NCBI RefSeq assembly: GCF_025548555.1
Contig: NZ_JAJLPA010000001.1
Location: forward strand, 434,001-498,000
DNA length: 64,000 nt
Reading direction: 5' to 3'
Source of the DNA: Sphingomonas sp. A2-49
GTDB lineage: Bacteria; Pseudomonadota; Alphaproteobacteria; Sphingomonadales; Sphingomonadaceae
Shown here in pieces: positions 1 through 10,299 of this stretch. A program made the position numbers and the translations under genes. The notes under the pieces are model-generated. The model was not told the DNA's origin. It did not search any database and was given only the letters and a program-made list of their open reading frames with translations. Position 1 is the stretch's first letter, and every line of letters starts with the position of its first letter.

Positions 1-307
1 CCAGCCGCGCCGCCAGCCACGTGCCGCCCGGCACCGCCCGTGCCCGCGCCGCGACCTCGGGCGTGACGGGAAAGCCGATACGCCGCGTCTTGATCGCCGG
101 CACCCGCGCCTCCAGCACCTCGGCGACGTACTCGGGGTCGTGCACCGCCTCCAGCCAGCGCACCGGCATCGGCTCGGGCACGTGCCACGCCACCCGGTCG
201 CCCTCGGCGCGGAGCAGGTCGCGGATGAGCCCGTTCTTGTTCCAGCGATAGGTGGAGCGCGCCGGCGCCGGCGCGACATAGGCGGGATGATGGACGATCG
301 CGATCAC
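1..307 (-). CDS. Histone deacetylase family protein (N-terminal part, cut by window edge)
   Basis: Only the first 102 codons are in the window; the gene continues beyond position 1. The minus-strand translation from GTG at 307 begins [20 protein letters not shown] and contains a HDPEYVAEV stretch and the segment RRIGFPVTP followed by GGTWLAARL. These resemble the start of bacterial arginase/deacetylase-fold proteins of the class IV histone deacetylase type. Family members are zinc amidohydrolases that remove acetyl or acyl groups from lysines or polyamines. The catalytic His and Asp residues lie further downstream and cannot be checked here. No ATG lies close upstream, so the GTG start is inferred. 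It is transcribed divergently from the hydrolase gene at 366. Confidence 0.72.
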   Translation of the reverse strand, partial: MIAIVHHPAYVAPAPARSTYRWNKNGLIRDLLRAEGDRVAWHVPEPMPVRWLEAVHDPEYVAEVLEARVPAIKTRRIGFPVTPEVAARARAVPGGTWLAARL

Positions 308-365
308 CCCGCCTACTTAGGGCGCCGACCGGCGCGGCCCAAGCGCGTCCATGGAGAGAAACGGC

Positions 366-1346
366 ATGACCGACACGCCCTTCGTCCGACCGGACGTGCG
401 CGGACTCCTCGATTACCTCAACGCCATGCCCGGACCGCGCACGCATCAGATGACGCCGGAGGCAGCGCGGCAGGGCTATGTCGCGATGAAGGACGTCGCC
501 GACCTGCCCGTCGGCGACCTCGCGACGATCCGCGACCTCGCGATCCCCGGCCCGGCGGGCACGATCCCCGCGCGCCTGTTCGACGCGCGCGAGCATCGCC
601 AGCCCGGCCCGGCGATGGTCTTCTTCCACGGCGGCGGCTTCGTCATCGGCACCATCGACACGCATGCCAGCTTCTGCGCGGAAATCGCGCGGGTGCTCGA
701 CGTGCCGGTCGTCTCGGTCGACTACCGGCTGGCGCCCGAGCATCGCTGGCCCGCCGCACCCGACGATTGCGAGGCCGCGGCGCGCTGGGTCGCGGACAGC
801 CCGGGGGCGCTCGGCCGCAGCGTCACGGGTCTGATCCTGTGCGGCGACAGTGCCGGCGGCACGCTGGCGATCGTCGCGGCGATGGACCTGCGCGATGCAC
901 CCGCGGCGGTGCCGGTGATCGTGCAGGCGCCGATCTATCCCGCCGCCGATACCTCGCGGCCCTATCCCTCCTTCGACGCCTTCGCCGACGGGTTCCTGCT
1001 GACCCGCGACACGATGCTGTGGTTCGCCGATGCCTATGCCGCCGACGTGGCCCATGCCCGCGGATCGCCGCTGCTCGGCCGGCTCGACGGCCTGCCGCCG
1101 GCGGTGATCGTCACCGCCGGCCTCGATCCGATCCGCGATCAGGGCCGCGCCTATGCCGCCGCGCTGGTGCAGGCAGGCGTGCCGGTGACCTATCGCGAGG
1201 CGGCGGGGACGATCCACGGCTTCGTCACGCTGCGCAAGGCGATCCCGTCGGCGCAGGGGGACGTCGCCGGCTATCTCGCCGCGCTGAAGGATGCGGTGGC
1301 CGAAGCCGAGGCCGCACGCGTGCTGGCACAGGCGGCCGGGCGATGA
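366..1346 (+). CDS. Alpha/beta hydrolase, HSL/lipase-like esterase
   Basis: A 326-aa carboxylic-ester hydrolase of the hormone-sensitive-lipase type. Visible are the oxyanion-hole motif HGGG (residues 88-91), the nucleophile elbow GDSAGG with Ser162, Asp254 in GLDPIRDQG and His284 in GTIHGF, which form the expected Ser-Asp-His triad. There is no signal peptide, so it should be cytoplasmic. I chose ATG 366 over the in-frame ATG 351 because GGAGAGAA (352-359) sits at ribosome-binding distance from 366 and overlaps the upstream ATG. Its stop overlaps the rppH start (ATGA), so the two are translationally coupled. The natural substrate cannot be told from sequence; small acyl esters are typical. 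Confidence 0.9.
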   Translation: MTDTPFVRPDVRGLLDYLNAMPGPRTHQMTPEAARQGYVAMKDVADLPVGDLATIRDLAIPGPAGTIPARLFDAREHRQPGPAMVFFHGGGFVIGTIDTHASFCAEIARVLDVPVVSVDYRLAPEHRWPAAPDDCEAAARWVADSPGALGRSVTGLILCGDSAGGTLAIVAAMDLRDAPAAVPVIVQAPIYPAADTSRPYPSFDAFADGFLLTRDTMLWFADAYAADVAHARGSPLLGRLDGLPPAVIVTAGLDPIRDQGRAYAAALVQAGVPVTYREAAGTIHGFVTLRKAIPSAQGDVAGYLAALKDAVAEAEAARVLAQAAGR

Positions 1347-1834
1347 GCGGCGACGTCGCCACTTTGCCCTATCGCCCCTGCGCGGGTGTCATGCTGGTCA
1401 ACCGCGACGGCCGCGTCTTCGTCGGGCAGCGCGTGGATTCGACGCTGGAGGCATGGCAGATGCCGCAGGGCGGGATCGATCCGGGCGAGGACGCCTATGC
1501 CGCGGCGCTGCGTGAACTGGGCGAGGAGACGGGGGTCGCGCCCGATCGCGTCGCGCTGATCGCCGAGGCGCCGGGCGAATTCGTCTACGACCTGCCCGAG
1601 GACATGATCGGCAAGGTGTGGAAGGGCAGGTGGCGCGGCCAGCGGCAGCGCTGGTTCCTGTTCCGTTTCCTGGGCGAGGACACCGATATCGATATCGCGA
1701 CCGAGCACCGGGAATTCCGCGCCTGGCGCTGGTGCGACCCCGCCGACCTGCCGCGGATGATCGTGCCGTTCAAGCGACGGCTGTACGAGGACGTGCTCGC
1801 CGCATTCCGCCCTCACCTCGCCGCAGACGGCTGA
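1343..1834 (+). CDS. rppH: RNA pyrophosphohydrolase RppH (Nudix)
   Basis: A 163-aa Nudix hydrolase. It matches RppH, which removes pyrophosphate from the 5' triphosphate end of mRNA and so opens transcripts to RNase E decay; relatives also hydrolyse dinucleoside polyphosphates. The segment [14 protein letters not shown] at the start, [13 protein letters not shown] and the full Nudix box with the REL..EET core (about residues 43-65) are diagnostic, as is the late segment [14 protein letters not shown]. Length fits the family. It starts inside the stop codon of the upstream esterase gene (ATGA at 1343-1346), so it probably depends on that transcript. Confidence 0.93.
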   Translation: MSGDVATLPYRPCAGVMLVNRDGRVFVGQRVDSTLEAWQMPQGGIDPGEDAYAAALRELGEETGVAPDRVALIAEAPGEFVYDLPEDMIGKVWKGRWRGQRQRWFLFRFLGEDTDIDIATEHREFRAWRWCDPADLPRMIVPFKRRLYEDVLAAFRPHLAADG

Positions 1835-1886
1835 CCGCGGGTCGATTGGGGGTTTCCTGTACGGAACGAGGCGGTAGAGGCGTGTC

Positions 1887-2816
1887 GTGCGTGTGTTTCC
1901 TCCCCTGATCGCCCTGCTGCTGGCGCCTTTGCTGCTCGCCAACGCGGCCGCCGACGGCGACGCCCCCGACGATACCAGGGTGCCGATCCCCGCGGCGATC
2001 CGGTCGATGCTGGACGCCGCGATCGAGAGCGGCAACGACGGCGACGTCTCGACCGTCGTCAAATATGCGCGGCTCGCCGATCCGGCGAGCGCCGATGCGG
2101 TGCTGGCGATCGCGCAGAAATGGCGCAACGACCGGGCGCAGGCGCGGCAGACCACGATCCGCCAGGCGAGCATGTTCGACCTGTGGAGCGGCCGGGCGGA
2201 ACTGGGCGGCTACATCACCACCGGCAACACCGACAGCAAGGGCGGTGCGGCGGTGCTCGACCTGACGCGCGAAGGATTGCAGTGGCGCCACAAGTTCCAC
2301 GCACAGGCGGACTATCAGGAAAACGCCAATATCGCGACGCGCGAACATTATCTCGCCAGCTACGAACCCAATTACAAGTTCGACGACCGGCTGTACGCCT
2401 ATGGCGCGGCGCAATATGAATCGGACCGGTTCCTCGGCTATTACGACCGCTATTCGGCCTCGGCGGGGATCGGCTACAGCGCGGTCAAGACGCCACGGGT
2501 CCGGCTCGACGTCGAACTCGGTCCGGCGTTCCGGCAGACGGCGTTCACCAACGGGATCGAACAGAGCAATATCGCCGGCCGCGGGACGCTGGCGTTCAAC
2601 TGGAAGCTGCTGCCCGGCCTGTCGGTGACGCAGAACGCCGCCGCCTACGTCCAGAGCGCCAATTCGACGCTGAGCGGCACGACATCGGTCAACGCCAAGC
2701 TGATCGGGCCATTGTCGGCGGCGCTGTCGTACAACGTGCAATATGAAAGCATGCCGCCGGTCGGATCGGTGTCCACCGACACGACCAGCCGCGCATCGCT
2801 CGTCTACAGCTTCTAG
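1887..2816 (+). CDS. DUF481 (YdiY-like) outer-membrane protein
   Basis: A 309-aa protein with an N-terminal hydrophobic signal sequence (about residues 1-22, ending ANAAADG). The second half is rich in alternating aromatic and polar segments and ends VYSF, typical of an outer-membrane beta barrel. The segment GRAELGGYITTGNTDSKG and the repeated beta strands match DUF481, a family that includes salt-induced outer-membrane proteins of unknown molecular role. The start is GTG 1887 (VRVFPPLIALLL); no better ATG with a signal peptide exists. It stands alone after rppH with a 52-base gap. Exact function is unknown. Confidence 0.82.
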   Translation: MRVFPPLIALLLAPLLLANAAADGDAPDDTRVPIPAAIRSMLDAAIESGNDGDVSTVVKYARLADPASADAVLAIAQKWRNDRAQARQTTIRQASMFDLWSGRAELGGYITTGNTDSKGGAAVLDLTREGLQWRHKFHAQADYQENANIATREHYLASYEPNYKFDDRLYAYGAAQYESDRFLGYYDRYSASAGIGYSAVKTPRVRLDVELGPAFRQTAFTNGIEQSNIAGRGTLAFNWKLLPGLSVTQNAAAYVQSANSTLSGTTSVNAKLIGPLSAALSYNVQYESMPPVGSVSTDTTSRASLVYSF

Positions 2817-2882
2817 GCGGCAGCCGCCCGCGCGGGGTCGACGGTGGTTTCCCCGGCGCCACCCTTGGTCTAGCATCGGCGG

Positions 2883-4091
2883 ATGAGAGGATTATCCAGT
2901 AACGAGCGCGCGCTGGTCGAGCGGATCGACCCGGCGGCGATGCTCCGCCGGACCGAGGCGTGGGCGGCGATCAACAGCGGGACGCGCAACCTGGCGGGCG
3001 TGGCGCGGATGGCGGGGCTGCTCGCCGATGCCTTTGCCGCGCTGCCGGGCGAGATCGCGCTGGTCGAGCCGGCGGCCGCGGAGGCGGTCGGCGCCGACGG
3101 CGTCGTCGAGCGGATCGAACACGGCCGCCACCTGCATCTGCGGGTACGGCCGGAGGCGCCGGTGCAGATGCTGTTCACCGGCCACATGGACACCGTCTAT
3201 CCCGCCGACCACCCCTTCCAGACACTGACGCATCGCGACGACGGGACGCTGAACGGCCCCGGTACCGCGGACATGAAGGGCGGTCTTGCCGTCATGCTCG
3301 CCGCACTCGCCGCGTTCGAGGGGTCGGCGGAGGCCGCCCGGCTGGGCTATGAGGTGGTCGTCAACTCCGACGAGGAAACCGGATCGATGTCGTCCGCGGC
3401 GCTGCTCGCACGCGCGGCGGCGGGGAAGGTCGCGGCGCTGACCTACGAACCCGCGCTCGCCGACGGCACGCTCGCCGGCGCGCGCGGCGGCACCGGCAAT
3501 TTTTCGATCGTGGTACGCGGGCGCAGCGCGCATGCCGGCCGCAATCCGGAGGAGGGGCGCAACGCGATCGTCGCCGCCGCCGACCTCGCCGTCCGGCTGG
3601 CGGCGGCGGGCGCGCCGGGACTCAGCGTCAACCCGGCGCGGATCGATGGCGGCGGCCCGAACAACGTCGTCCCCGACCTCGCCGTACTGCGCGTCAACTT
3701 CCGCCCCGCCGCCGCCACCGACATCGATCGCGCCCGCGCCGCGATCGACGCCGCGGTCGCCGCCGTCGCCGCCGCGCACGACGTCGGCGTCGCGGTCCAC
3801 GGCAGCTTCAACCGCCCGCCCAAGCCCGTCGATCCGGGTGCCGAGCGCCTGTTCGCGACGGTGGCGGCGGCGGGTGCGGACCTCGGCCTCACCATCGGGC
3901 GGCGGGCGACCGGCGGCGTGTGCGACGGCAACAACATCGCCGCCGCCGGCGTCCCCGTCGTCGACACGATGGGCGTGCGCGGCGGCGCGATCCATTCGGC
4001 GGACGAATTCATGATCGTCGACAGCCTCGCCGAGCGCGCCGCGCTGTCGGCGCTCACCATCGGCCGCATCGCGGCAAAGGGGCGGCCATGA
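2883..4091 (+). CDS. M20 family metallohydrolase linked to arginine succinyltransferase genes
   Basis: A 402-aa M20 zinc peptidase/deacylase. The metal and catalytic residues are visible: FTGHMDTVYP (His101, Asp103), GTADMKGG (Asp130), NSDEETGS (Glu164/Glu165) and the late GAIHSADEFM histidine. A dimerisation-domain segment GRSAHAGRNPEEG is also present. Relatives include carboxypeptidase G2, acetylornithine deacetylase and succinyl-diaminopimelate desuccinylase. It overlaps astA (ATGA at 4088), so it belongs to the arginine catabolic unit. By inference it could cleave N-succinyl-glutamate or another succinylated intermediate in place of AstE, which is not in the window; the sequence alone does not prove this. 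Confidence 0.88.
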   Translation: MRGLSSNERALVERIDPAAMLRRTEAWAAINSGTRNLAGVARMAGLLADAFAALPGEIALVEPAAAEAVGADGVVERIEHGRHLHLRVRPEAPVQMLFTGHMDTVYPADHPFQTLTHRDDGTLNGPGTADMKGGLAVMLAALAAFEGSAEAARLGYEVVVNSDEETGSMSSAALLARAAAGKVAALTYEPALADGTLAGARGGTGNFSIVVRGRSAHAGRNPEEGRNAIVAAADLAVRLAAAGAPGLSVNPARIDGGGPNNVVPDLAVLRVNFRPAAATDIDRARAAIDAAVAAVAAAHDVGVAVHGSFNRPPKPVDPGAERLFATVAAAGADLGLTIGRRATGGVCDGNNIAAAGVPVVDTMGVRGGAIHSADEFMIVDSLAERAALSALTIGRIAAKGRP

Positions 4092-5104
4092 CGTTTCGTA
4101 TCCGTGCCGCACGGGCCGGCGACCTCCAGCACCTCTACGAAATGGCGAAGCTGACCGGCGGCGGTTTCACCAACCTGCCGCCCGACCGCAAGGCGCTGGC
4201 GGGCAAGCTCGACCGCAGCGCTGCCGCCTTCGCCCGCGCCGACGGTCCGGTCGCGGACGAGACGTTCGTGCTAATGCTGGAGAACACCGCCACCGGCGAG
4301 GTCCGCGGCACCTGCCAGCTGTTCACGCAGGTGGGGCAGCAGCATCCCTTCTACAGCTATCGCCTCGGCACGCTGACCCAGCACAGCAAGCAGCTCGCCC
4401 GCACCTTCCGCGCCGAGATGCTGGCGCTGACCACCGATCTGGAAGGCGCGTGCGAGGTCGGCGGCCTGTTCCTGCACCCCGGCGAGCGCGCAGGCGGGCT
4501 CGGCCTGCTGCTCGCCCGCAGCCGCTACCTGTTCATCCGCGCGCACCGGGCGCGCTTCGCCGACCGCATCCTCGCCGAACTGCGCGGCATCATCGACGAG
4601 GCGGGGGGATCGCCGTTCTGGGACGGGCTGGCCGGCCGCTTCTTCGGGATGAATTTCCAGGATGCCGACCAGTTCAATGCGATCAACGGCCACCAGTTCA
4701 TCGCCGATCTGATGCCCAAGCATCCCATCTACACCGCGATGCTGTCCGAACCCGCACGCGCCGCGATCGGCCTGCCGCATCCCAGCGGCCGTGCGGCGAT
4801 GCGGATGCTGGAGAACGAAGGCTTCCACTACGAGCATTACATCGACATCTTCGACGGCGGCCCGACGATGACCGCGCGCACCGACAAGGTCCGCACGATC
4901 GCCGAGGCGCGCGAGGCGCCGATCGCGACGATCGATACCGACGGCGGCGTCGAATCGCTGGTCGCGGTCGGCCGGCTGGACACGTTCCGCTGCGCGTTCG
5001 GGATGGTGCGCGAGGGTGCGGACGGCATCGTCCTGTCGCCGGACTGCGCCGCCGCGCTCGGCATCGGCCCCGGCGATGCCGTTCTGCACGTACCGCGCTG
5101 GTGA
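4088..5104 (+). CDS. astA: Arginine N-succinyltransferase AstA
   Basis: A 338-aa enzyme that transfers succinyl from succinyl-CoA to arginine, the first step of the AST route of arginine breakdown. The start MTFRIRAARAGDLQHLYEMA, LTGGGFTNLP, CEVGGLFLHP, the segment RFFGMNF and MLENEGFHYEHYIDIFDGGP are characteristic of the AstA/AruG family, which has a GNAT-like fold. Length is typical (about 340). The ATG overlaps the stop of the M20 hydrolase gene, and astB follows after a few bases, so the three genes form one unit. Confidence 0.95.
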   Translation: MTFRIRAARAGDLQHLYEMAKLTGGGFTNLPPDRKALAGKLDRSAAAFARADGPVADETFVLMLENTATGEVRGTCQLFTQVGQQHPFYSYRLGTLTQHSKQLARTFRAEMLALTTDLEGACEVGGLFLHPGERAGGLGLLLARSRYLFIRAHRARFADRILAELRGIIDEAGGSPFWDGLAGRFFGMNFQDADQFNAINGHQFIADLMPKHPIYTAMLSEPARAAIGLPHPSGRAAMRMLENEGFHYEHYIDIFDGGPTMTARTDKVRTIAEAREAPIATIDTDGGVESLVAVGRLDTFRCAFGMVREGADGIVLSPDCAAALGIGPGDAVLHVPRW

Positions 5105-5109
5105 CGACG

Positions 5110-6372
5110 ATGACGGTAGAGATCAACTTCGACGGGATCGTCGGTCCCAGCCACAATTACGCCGGGCTGTCGCAGGGCAATCTGGCGGCGACCGCGCATG
5201 CGGGGCAGGTTTCCCGCCCGCGCGCGGCGGCGTTGCAGGGGCTCGACAAGATGCGCGCCAACCTTGCGCTCGGGCTGACGCAGGGCGTGCTGCTGCCGCA
5301 TCGCCGGCCGGACAGGCGCTGGCTGGCGAGCCTTGGCACAGACCCCGCATCCGCGCCGCCATTGCTGCGCGCGCAGGCGATGTCGGCGTCGGCGATGTGG
5401 GCGGCGAATGCCGCGACGGTGTCGCCCGCGCCCGATACCGCGGACGGTCGCTGCCACCTCTCGGTCGCGAACCTGATGACGATGCCGCATCGCAGCCACG
5501 AATGGCCCGAGACGCTGGCGCAGCTGCGCACCGCCTTCGCCGATCCCGCCTTCGCGGTGCACGGCCCGGTGCCGGCGCCGTTCGGCGACGAGGGTGCGGC
5601 CAACCACATGCGGCTGGCGGCATCGCACGGCGCGCCGGGGGTCGAGGTGTTCGTCTACACGCTCCCCGGCGGCCCCTTCCCCGCGCGCCAGCACCGCGAG
5701 GCAGGCGAGGCGATCGCGCGCCGGCACGGGCTCGATCCGGCAAGGACGCTGTTCGTCCAGCAATCGGCCGAAGCGGTCGCCGCCGGCGCCTTCCACAACG
5801 ATGTCGTCGCGGTCGCCAACGAACGCGTCCTGTTCGCGCACGAACACGCCTTCGCCGACCGGGACGGGTTCTACGCGAACCTGCGCCGCCTGCTGCCCGA
5901 GGTCGAGATCGTCGAGGTGCCGGCGGCCGGGGTCAGCCTGGCCGATGCGATCGCGTCCTATCTGTTCAATGCGCAGCTGGTGACGACCGGGGACGGGCCG
6001 ACGCTGGTCCTGCCCGAAGAGGCGCGCGCGACGCCGACGGTGTGGGACTGGCTCGAACGCCACCGCGCCGGCAACGGACCGATCCGCCGGGTCGAGACGG
6101 TCGACGTCACCCAGTCGATGGCCAACGGCGGCGGGCCGGCGTGCCTGCGGCTGCGCGTCGTCGCCGATCCCGCCCGGGTCGATCCGCGCTTTCTGGTCGA
6201 TGCGGCGAAGCTGGACGCGATCGCGGCGGTCGTCCGGCGCTGGTGGCCGGAGGCGATCCACCCGGACGCGCTGGGCGATCCCGCGCTGGTCCGCGACATC
6301 GAAGCCGCGCACGCGCAGCTGCTGAGCGCGCTCGACCTGTCGGGTTACTTTACCGTTAACCAGCCGCGTTAA
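5110..6372 (+). CDS. astB: N-succinylarginine dihydrolase AstB
   Basis: A 420-aa hydrolase that converts N2-succinylarginine to N2-succinylornithine, CO2 and ammonia, the second AST step. The start VEINFDGIVGPSHNYAGLS is a hallmark. Catalytic motifs of the amidinotransferase-like fold are visible: DEGAANH (Glu), AFHNDVVAVAN (His) and GGPACLR (Cys). ATG 5110 is used; a GTG at 5101 overlapping the astA stop is a possible alternative that would add three residues. AstC, AstD and AstE are not encoded nearby, so later steps must be supplied from elsewhere or by the adjacent M20 hydrolase. Confidence 0.95.
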   Translation: MTVEINFDGIVGPSHNYAGLSQGNLAATAHAGQVSRPRAAALQGLDKMRANLALGLTQGVLLPHRRPDRRWLASLGTDPASAPPLLRAQAMSASAMWAANAATVSPAPDTADGRCHLSVANLMTMPHRSHEWPETLAQLRTAFADPAFAVHGPVPAPFGDEGAANHMRLAASHGAPGVEVFVYTLPGGPFPARQHREAGEAIARRHGLDPARTLFVQQSAEAVAAGAFHNDVVAVANERVLFAHEHAFADRDGFYANLRRLLPEVEIVEVPAAGVSLADAIASYLFNAQLVTTGDGPTLVLPEEARATPTVWDWLERHRAGNGPIRRVETVDVTQSMANGGGPACLRLRVVADPARVDPRFLVDAAKLDAIAAVVRRWWPEAIHPDALGDPALVRDIEAAHAQLLSALDLSGYFTVNQPR

Positions 6373-6425
6373 CCCGGGAATGCCGGTTTTCCGCCACTGG
6401 CCCGCGCCTTGCTTAGGATTTGGGC

Positions 6426-6644
6426 ATGTGGACCCGGATCAAGCGCCTCTTCACGATCAAGACCAAGTTCGAGGCGTTTCTCGTCATCTACGGCCTCGGG
6501 CTCGGCGCGGTGGAGCGCGGCATCCATTACCTGGAGCAATATCCAGGCTATGGCGGCTGGCTGTTGTTCGCCTGCTGTCCGATCGCGGTGTTCATGACGG
6601 GCGGCATCCTGCTCGACGCGGTCGAACGGCGGCAGGAGGATTAG
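6426..6644 (+). CDS. Small two-helix membrane protein, unknown function
   Basis: A 72-aa protein starting MWTRIKRLFTIKTKFEAF. It has a basic N-terminus and two hydrophobic stretches (about residues 17-38 and 44-63), with a short charged tail ending ERRQED. This suggests a small inner-membrane protein with both ends in the cytoplasm. Codon use fits the genome, and its position between astB and cysD is compact, so I regard it as real. A TTG two codons upstream (6420) is an alternative start. I do not recognise a function. Confidence 0.65.
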   Translation: MWTRIKRLFTIKTKFEAFLVIYGLGLGAVERGIHYLEQYPGYGGWLLFACCPIAVFMTGGILLDAVERRQED

Positions 6645-6702
6645 GGTCGCCGGATAGGATAAGTTCGTCGCATCCCCCGCGCGGGGCCTTATCTCCACCC
6701 GC

Positions 6703-7602
6703 ATGAACGGCCTTACCCATCTGCAACGGCTGGAGGCCGAGAGCATCCACATCATGCGCGAAGTCGTCGCCGAGGCGGAACGCCCGGTGATGCTCTATTC
6801 GGTCGGCAAGGATTCGGCGGTGATGCTGCACCTCGCCCGCAAGGCCTTCTATCCGGCACGCCCGCCCTTCCCGCTGCTGCACGTCGACACCACGTGGAAA
6901 TTCCGCGCGATGTACGAGCTGCGCGAACGCGCCGCCGCGGCGGCGGGGATGGAGCTGATCGTCCATCGCAATCCGGACGCGCTGGCGGCGGGGATCAACC
7001 CGTTCGACCACGGCGGCCGGCACACCGACATGTGGAAGACCGAGGGGCTGAAACAGGCGCTGCGCGCGGGCGGTTACGACGTCGCGTTCGGCGGCGCGCG
7101 GCGCGACGAGGAAAAGAGCCGCGCGAAGGAGCGCATCTTCTCGTTCCGCTCCGCCAGCCAGAGCTGGGACCCGAAGGCGCAGCGCCCCGAGTTGTGGAAC
7201 CTCTACAACGCCCGCATCCATCGCGGCGAGAGCATCCGCGTCTTTCCGATCTCCAACTGGACCGAGCTCGACATCTGGCAGTATATCCTGGCGGAGGGGA
7301 TCGAGATCGTGCCCCTCTATTTCGCCGCGCCGCGTCCCACCGTCGAGCGCGACGGCATGCTGCTGATGGTCGACGACGACCGCTTCCGCCTGCATCCGGG
7401 CGAAGTCCCGGTCGAACGCTCGATCCGCTTCCGCACGCTCGGCTGCTATCCGTTGACCGGCGCGGTCGAAAGCGACGCGACGACGCTGCCCGAGGTGATC
7501 CGCGAGATGCTGCTCACCACCACCAGCGAGCGCCAGGGCCGCGCGATCGACCACGATCAGGCGGCGAGCATGGAGAAGAAGAAGCGCGAGGGATATTTCT
7601 GA
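6703..7602 (+). CDS. cysD: Sulfate adenylyltransferase subunit CysD
   Basis: A 299-aa PP-loop ATPase, the small catalytic subunit of ATP sulfurylase that makes adenosine 5'-phosphosulfate from sulfate and ATP. The [19 protein letters not shown]-loop, [17 protein letters not shown] segment (here KFRAMYELR), [20 protein letters not shown] and [12 protein letters not shown] are family hallmarks. Length is standard. It is followed by cysNC, whose product is the partner GTPase subunit, after a 40-base gap. It acts in the cytoplasm in assimilatory sulfate reduction. Confidence 0.97.
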   Translation: MNGLTHLQRLEAESIHIMREVVAEAERPVMLYSVGKDSAVMLHLARKAFYPARPPFPLLHVDTTWKFRAMYELRERAAAAAGMELIVHRNPDALAAGINPFDHGGRHTDMWKTEGLKQALRAGGYDVAFGGARRDEEKSRAKERIFSFRSASQSWDPKAQRPELWNLYNARIHRGESIRVFPISNWTELDIWQYILAEGIEIVPLYFAAPRPTVERDGMLLMVDDDRFRLHPGEVPVERSIRFRTLGCYPLTGAVESDATTLPEVIREMLLTTTSERQGRAIDHDQAASMEKKKREGYF

Positions 7603-7642
7603 TGGATCGGTCGCACACCGCCCGCGCGACGGTCGCCGCACG

Positions 7643-9556
7643 ATGAGCGCCTATACCCCCGACGCGCTGATCGCCGAGGATATCGGCGCCTATCTCGACG
7701 GCCATGCCCGCAAGACGATGCTGCGCTTCATCACCTGCGGGTCGGTGGACGACGGCAAGTCGACGCTGATCGGCCGGCTGCTCTACGATTCGAAGACGAT
7801 CTTCGAAGACCAGCTGAGCCAGCTCGAGGCGGACAGCCGGCGGCTCGGCACGCAGGGGCAGAACATCGACTTCGCCCTGCTGGTCGACGGCCTCGCCGCG
7901 GAACGCGAACAGGGCATCACCATCGACGTCGCCTATCGCTTCTTCGCGACCGAAAAGCGCAAGTTCATCGTCGCGGACACACCCGGCCACGAACAATATA
8001 CCCGCAACATGGTGACCGGCGCGTCGACCGCCGACCTCGCGGTCATACTGATCGATGCGCGCAAGGGCGTGCTGACCCAGACGCGCCGGCATTCGTTCCT
8101 CGCGCACCTGATCGGCATCCGGACCATCGTGCTCGCGGTCAACAAGATGGACCTCGTCGGCCACGACCAGGCGACCTTCGACCGGATCGTCGCCGACTAC
8201 CGGCGCTTCGCCGACGGCATCGGCATCGAGGGCTTCACCGCGATCCCGCTGTCGGGGCTGAGCGGCGCCAACGTCGCCGAACGCTCCGCGGCGATGCCGT
8301 GGTACGACGGGCCGGCGCTGCTGCCGTTCCTGGAAACCGTGCCGGTCGATACCGATCGCGCCGCGGGCGCACCGTTCCGGCTGCCCGTCCAATGGGTCAA
8401 CCGGCCCGACCTCGACTTCCGCGGCTTCGCGGGCACGATCGCGGCGGGGCGCGTGCGGCCCGGCGATGCCGTGCGCACCGTCCCGTCCGGCCGGACGACG
8501 ACGATCGCGCGGATCGTCACGCTCGACGGCGACCGTACCGAGGCGGTGGCGGGCGAGGCGGTGACATTGGTGCTCGCGGACGAGGTGGATTGCTCGCGCG
8601 GCGACGTCATCGCCGCCGCCGATGCGCCGCCCGGGGCCGCCAACCAGTTCGAGGCGACGCTCGTATGGCTCGCGGACACGCCGCTGGTCCCCGGCCGCGG
8701 CTATTGGCTGAAGATCGGCACGCGCTCCGTCGGTGCCACGGTGCAGCCGCCCGCGCACGTCGTCGACGTCAATACGCAGGCGCATCTGTCCGCCAAGACG
8801 CTGCACCTCAACGATATCGGCGTCGCGGAGGTGTTCACCGACGCGCCGATCGTCTTCGCGCCCTATGACGAAAGCCACGAATTGGGCGGCTTCATCCTGA
8901 TCGACCGCGAAACCAACGCGACGGTCGCGGCGGGGATGATCCGCCACGCGCTGCGGCGCGCGCAGAACGTCCACTGGCAGTCGGTCGACATCACGCGCGA
9001 GGCGCATGCCCGCCAGAAGGGCCAGTCCCCACGCCTGCTGTGGTTCACCGGCCTGTCGGGATCGGGCAAGTCGACGATCGCCAATCTGGTGGAAAAGAAG
9101 CTGCATGCCTTGGGGCGGCACAGCTTCCTGCTCGACGGCGACAACGTGCGCCACGGCCTCAACAAGGACCTGGGTTTCAGCGATGCCGACCGGATCGAAA
9201 ACATCCGCCGCATCGGCGAGGTGGCGAAACTGATGACCGACGCCGGGCTGATCGTGCTGACCGCTTTCATCTCGCCCTTCCGCGCCGAGCGCGATCTGGT
9301 GCGCGGCATGCTGCCGGCCGGCGAGTTCGTCGAGATCTTCGTCGACACGCCGCTGGCGGCGGCCGAGGCCCGCGACGTGAAGGGCCTCTATGCCAAGGCC
9401 CGCGCCGGCGAGATCGCGCATTTCACCGGAATCTCCAGCCCCTACGAGCCGCCCGAACGGCCCGACATCCGCATCGACACGCGTCACGAAACCGCCGAGG
9501 CCGCCGCGGAACGGATCGTCGAGCACGTCCTGGGCGTATGGAGTTTCGAGCTGTGA
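7643..9556 (+). CDS. cysNC: Bifunctional sulfate adenylyltransferase subunit 1 / APS kinase CysNC
   Basis: A 637-aa fusion. Residues 1 to about 450 are an EF-Tu-like GTPase with [10 protein letters not shown] (G1), [13 protein letters not shown] (G3) and VNKMD (G4); this regulates CysD. Residues from about 465 to the end are APS kinase with P-loop GLSGSGKST near residue 470, [16 protein letters not shown] and [10 protein letters not shown], which phosphorylates APS to PAPS. The fused form is common in alphaproteobacteria. The stop overlaps a GTG start of cysQ (GTGA at 9553-9556), so the three genes form a sulfate activation and PAP recycling unit. Confidence 0.97.
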   Translation: MSAYTPDALIAEDIGAYLDGHARKTMLRFITCGSVDDGKSTLIGRLLYDSKTIFEDQLSQLEADSRRLGTQGQNIDFALLVDGLAAEREQGITIDVAYRFFATEKRKFIVADTPGHEQYTRNMVTGASTADLAVILIDARKGVLTQTRRHSFLAHLIGIRTIVLAVNKMDLVGHDQATFDRIVADYRRFADGIGIEGFTAIPLSGLSGANVAERSAAMPWYDGPALLPFLETVPVDTDRAAGAPFRLPVQWVNRPDLDFRGFAGTIAAGRVRPGDAVRTVPSGRTTTIARIVTLDGDRTEAVAGEAVTLVLADEVDCSRGDVIAAADAPPGAANQFEATLVWLADTPLVPGRGYWLKIGTRSVGATVQPPAHVVDVNTQAHLSAKTLHLNDIGVAEVFTDAPIVFAPYDESHELGGFILIDRETNATVAAGMIRHALRRAQNVHWQSVDITREAHARQKGQSPRLLWFTGLSGSGKSTIANLVEKKLHALGRHSFLLDGDNVRHGLNKDLGFSDADRIENIRRIGEVAKLMTDAGLIVLTAFISPFRAERDLVRGMLPAGEFVEIFVDTPLAAAEARDVKGLYAKARAGEIAHFTGISSPYEPPERPDIRIDTRHETAEAAAERIVEHVLGVWSFEL

Positions 9557-10299
9557 CCATCGCCCGGACCGACGTCGAACTCGCGCGCGACATCGCGGAA
9601 GAGGCGGGCGCGCTGCTGCTCGCGATCCGCGACCGGGGCACCGAGCGCGGCAAGGCGCTGGGCGACGCCGGCGATGCGGAGGCGAACGCGCTGATCCTCG
9701 AGCGGCTGCGCGCGGCACGGCCGGACGACTTCATCCTGTCGGAAGAATCGATCGACGACACCGCGCGCTGCGCCGCCGAGCGGGTGTGGATCGTCGATCC
9801 CCTCGACGGCACACGCGACTATGCCGAGGGGCTGGACGACTGGGCGGTGCACATCGGCCTCGCGATCGGTGGCCGTCCCGCGGTCGGCGCGGTCGCGGTC
9901 CCGACCACGGGACGCGTCTACACCACGGCGCAGGCGCGCTGTGCCGCCCGCGCCTGTCCGGTGCCGCCGCGGATGGTCGTCAGCCGCACGCGCGCGCCGG
10001 CTCTGGTCGAGCGCGTCGGCGCGGCGCTGGCATCGACGCGGGTCGGCATGGGATCGGCCGGCGTCAAGGCGATGGCGGTCGTCGATGGGCGCGCCGACAT
10101 CTACCTGCACGACGGCGGCCAGTACGAATGGGACAATTGCGCGCCCGCCGCGGTGGCGCTCGCGGCGGGGCTGCACGCTTCGCGGATCGACGGCAGTCCG
10201 CTCGTCTACAATTGCGCCAATCCGCTGCTGCCCGACCTGCTGATCTGCCGCCCAGAACTGGCCGAACAGGTGCTGGCGGCGATCAGGGCCGCACGGTAG
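9553..10299 (+). CDS. cysQ: 3'(2'),5'-bisphosphate nucleotidase CysQ (inositol monophosphatase family)
   Basis: A 248-aa magnesium-dependent phosphatase that hydrolyses 3'-phosphoadenosine 5'-phosphate, the by-product of PAPS use. Metal-site motifs are present: LSEESIDD (Glu), [10 protein letters not shown] (Asp-Pro-Leu-Asp-Gly) and [11 protein letters not shown]. The start is uncertain: GTG 9553 overlaps the cysNC stop in a GTGA junction, while ATG 9538 would add five residues inside cysNC. The last 17 bases overlap the convergent SBF-like transporter gene. Confidence 0.92.
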   Translation: MTIARTDVELARDIAEEAGALLLAIRDRGTERGKALGDAGDAEANALILERLRAARPDDFILSEESIDDTARCAAERVWIVDPLDGTRDYAEGLDDWAVHIGLAIGGRPAVGAVAVPTTGRVYTTAQARCAARACPVPPRMVVSRTRAPALVERVGAALASTRVGMGSAGVKAMAVVDGRADIYLHDGGQYEWDNCAPAAVALAAGLHASRIDGSPLVYNCANPLLPDLLICRPELAEQVLAAIRAAR

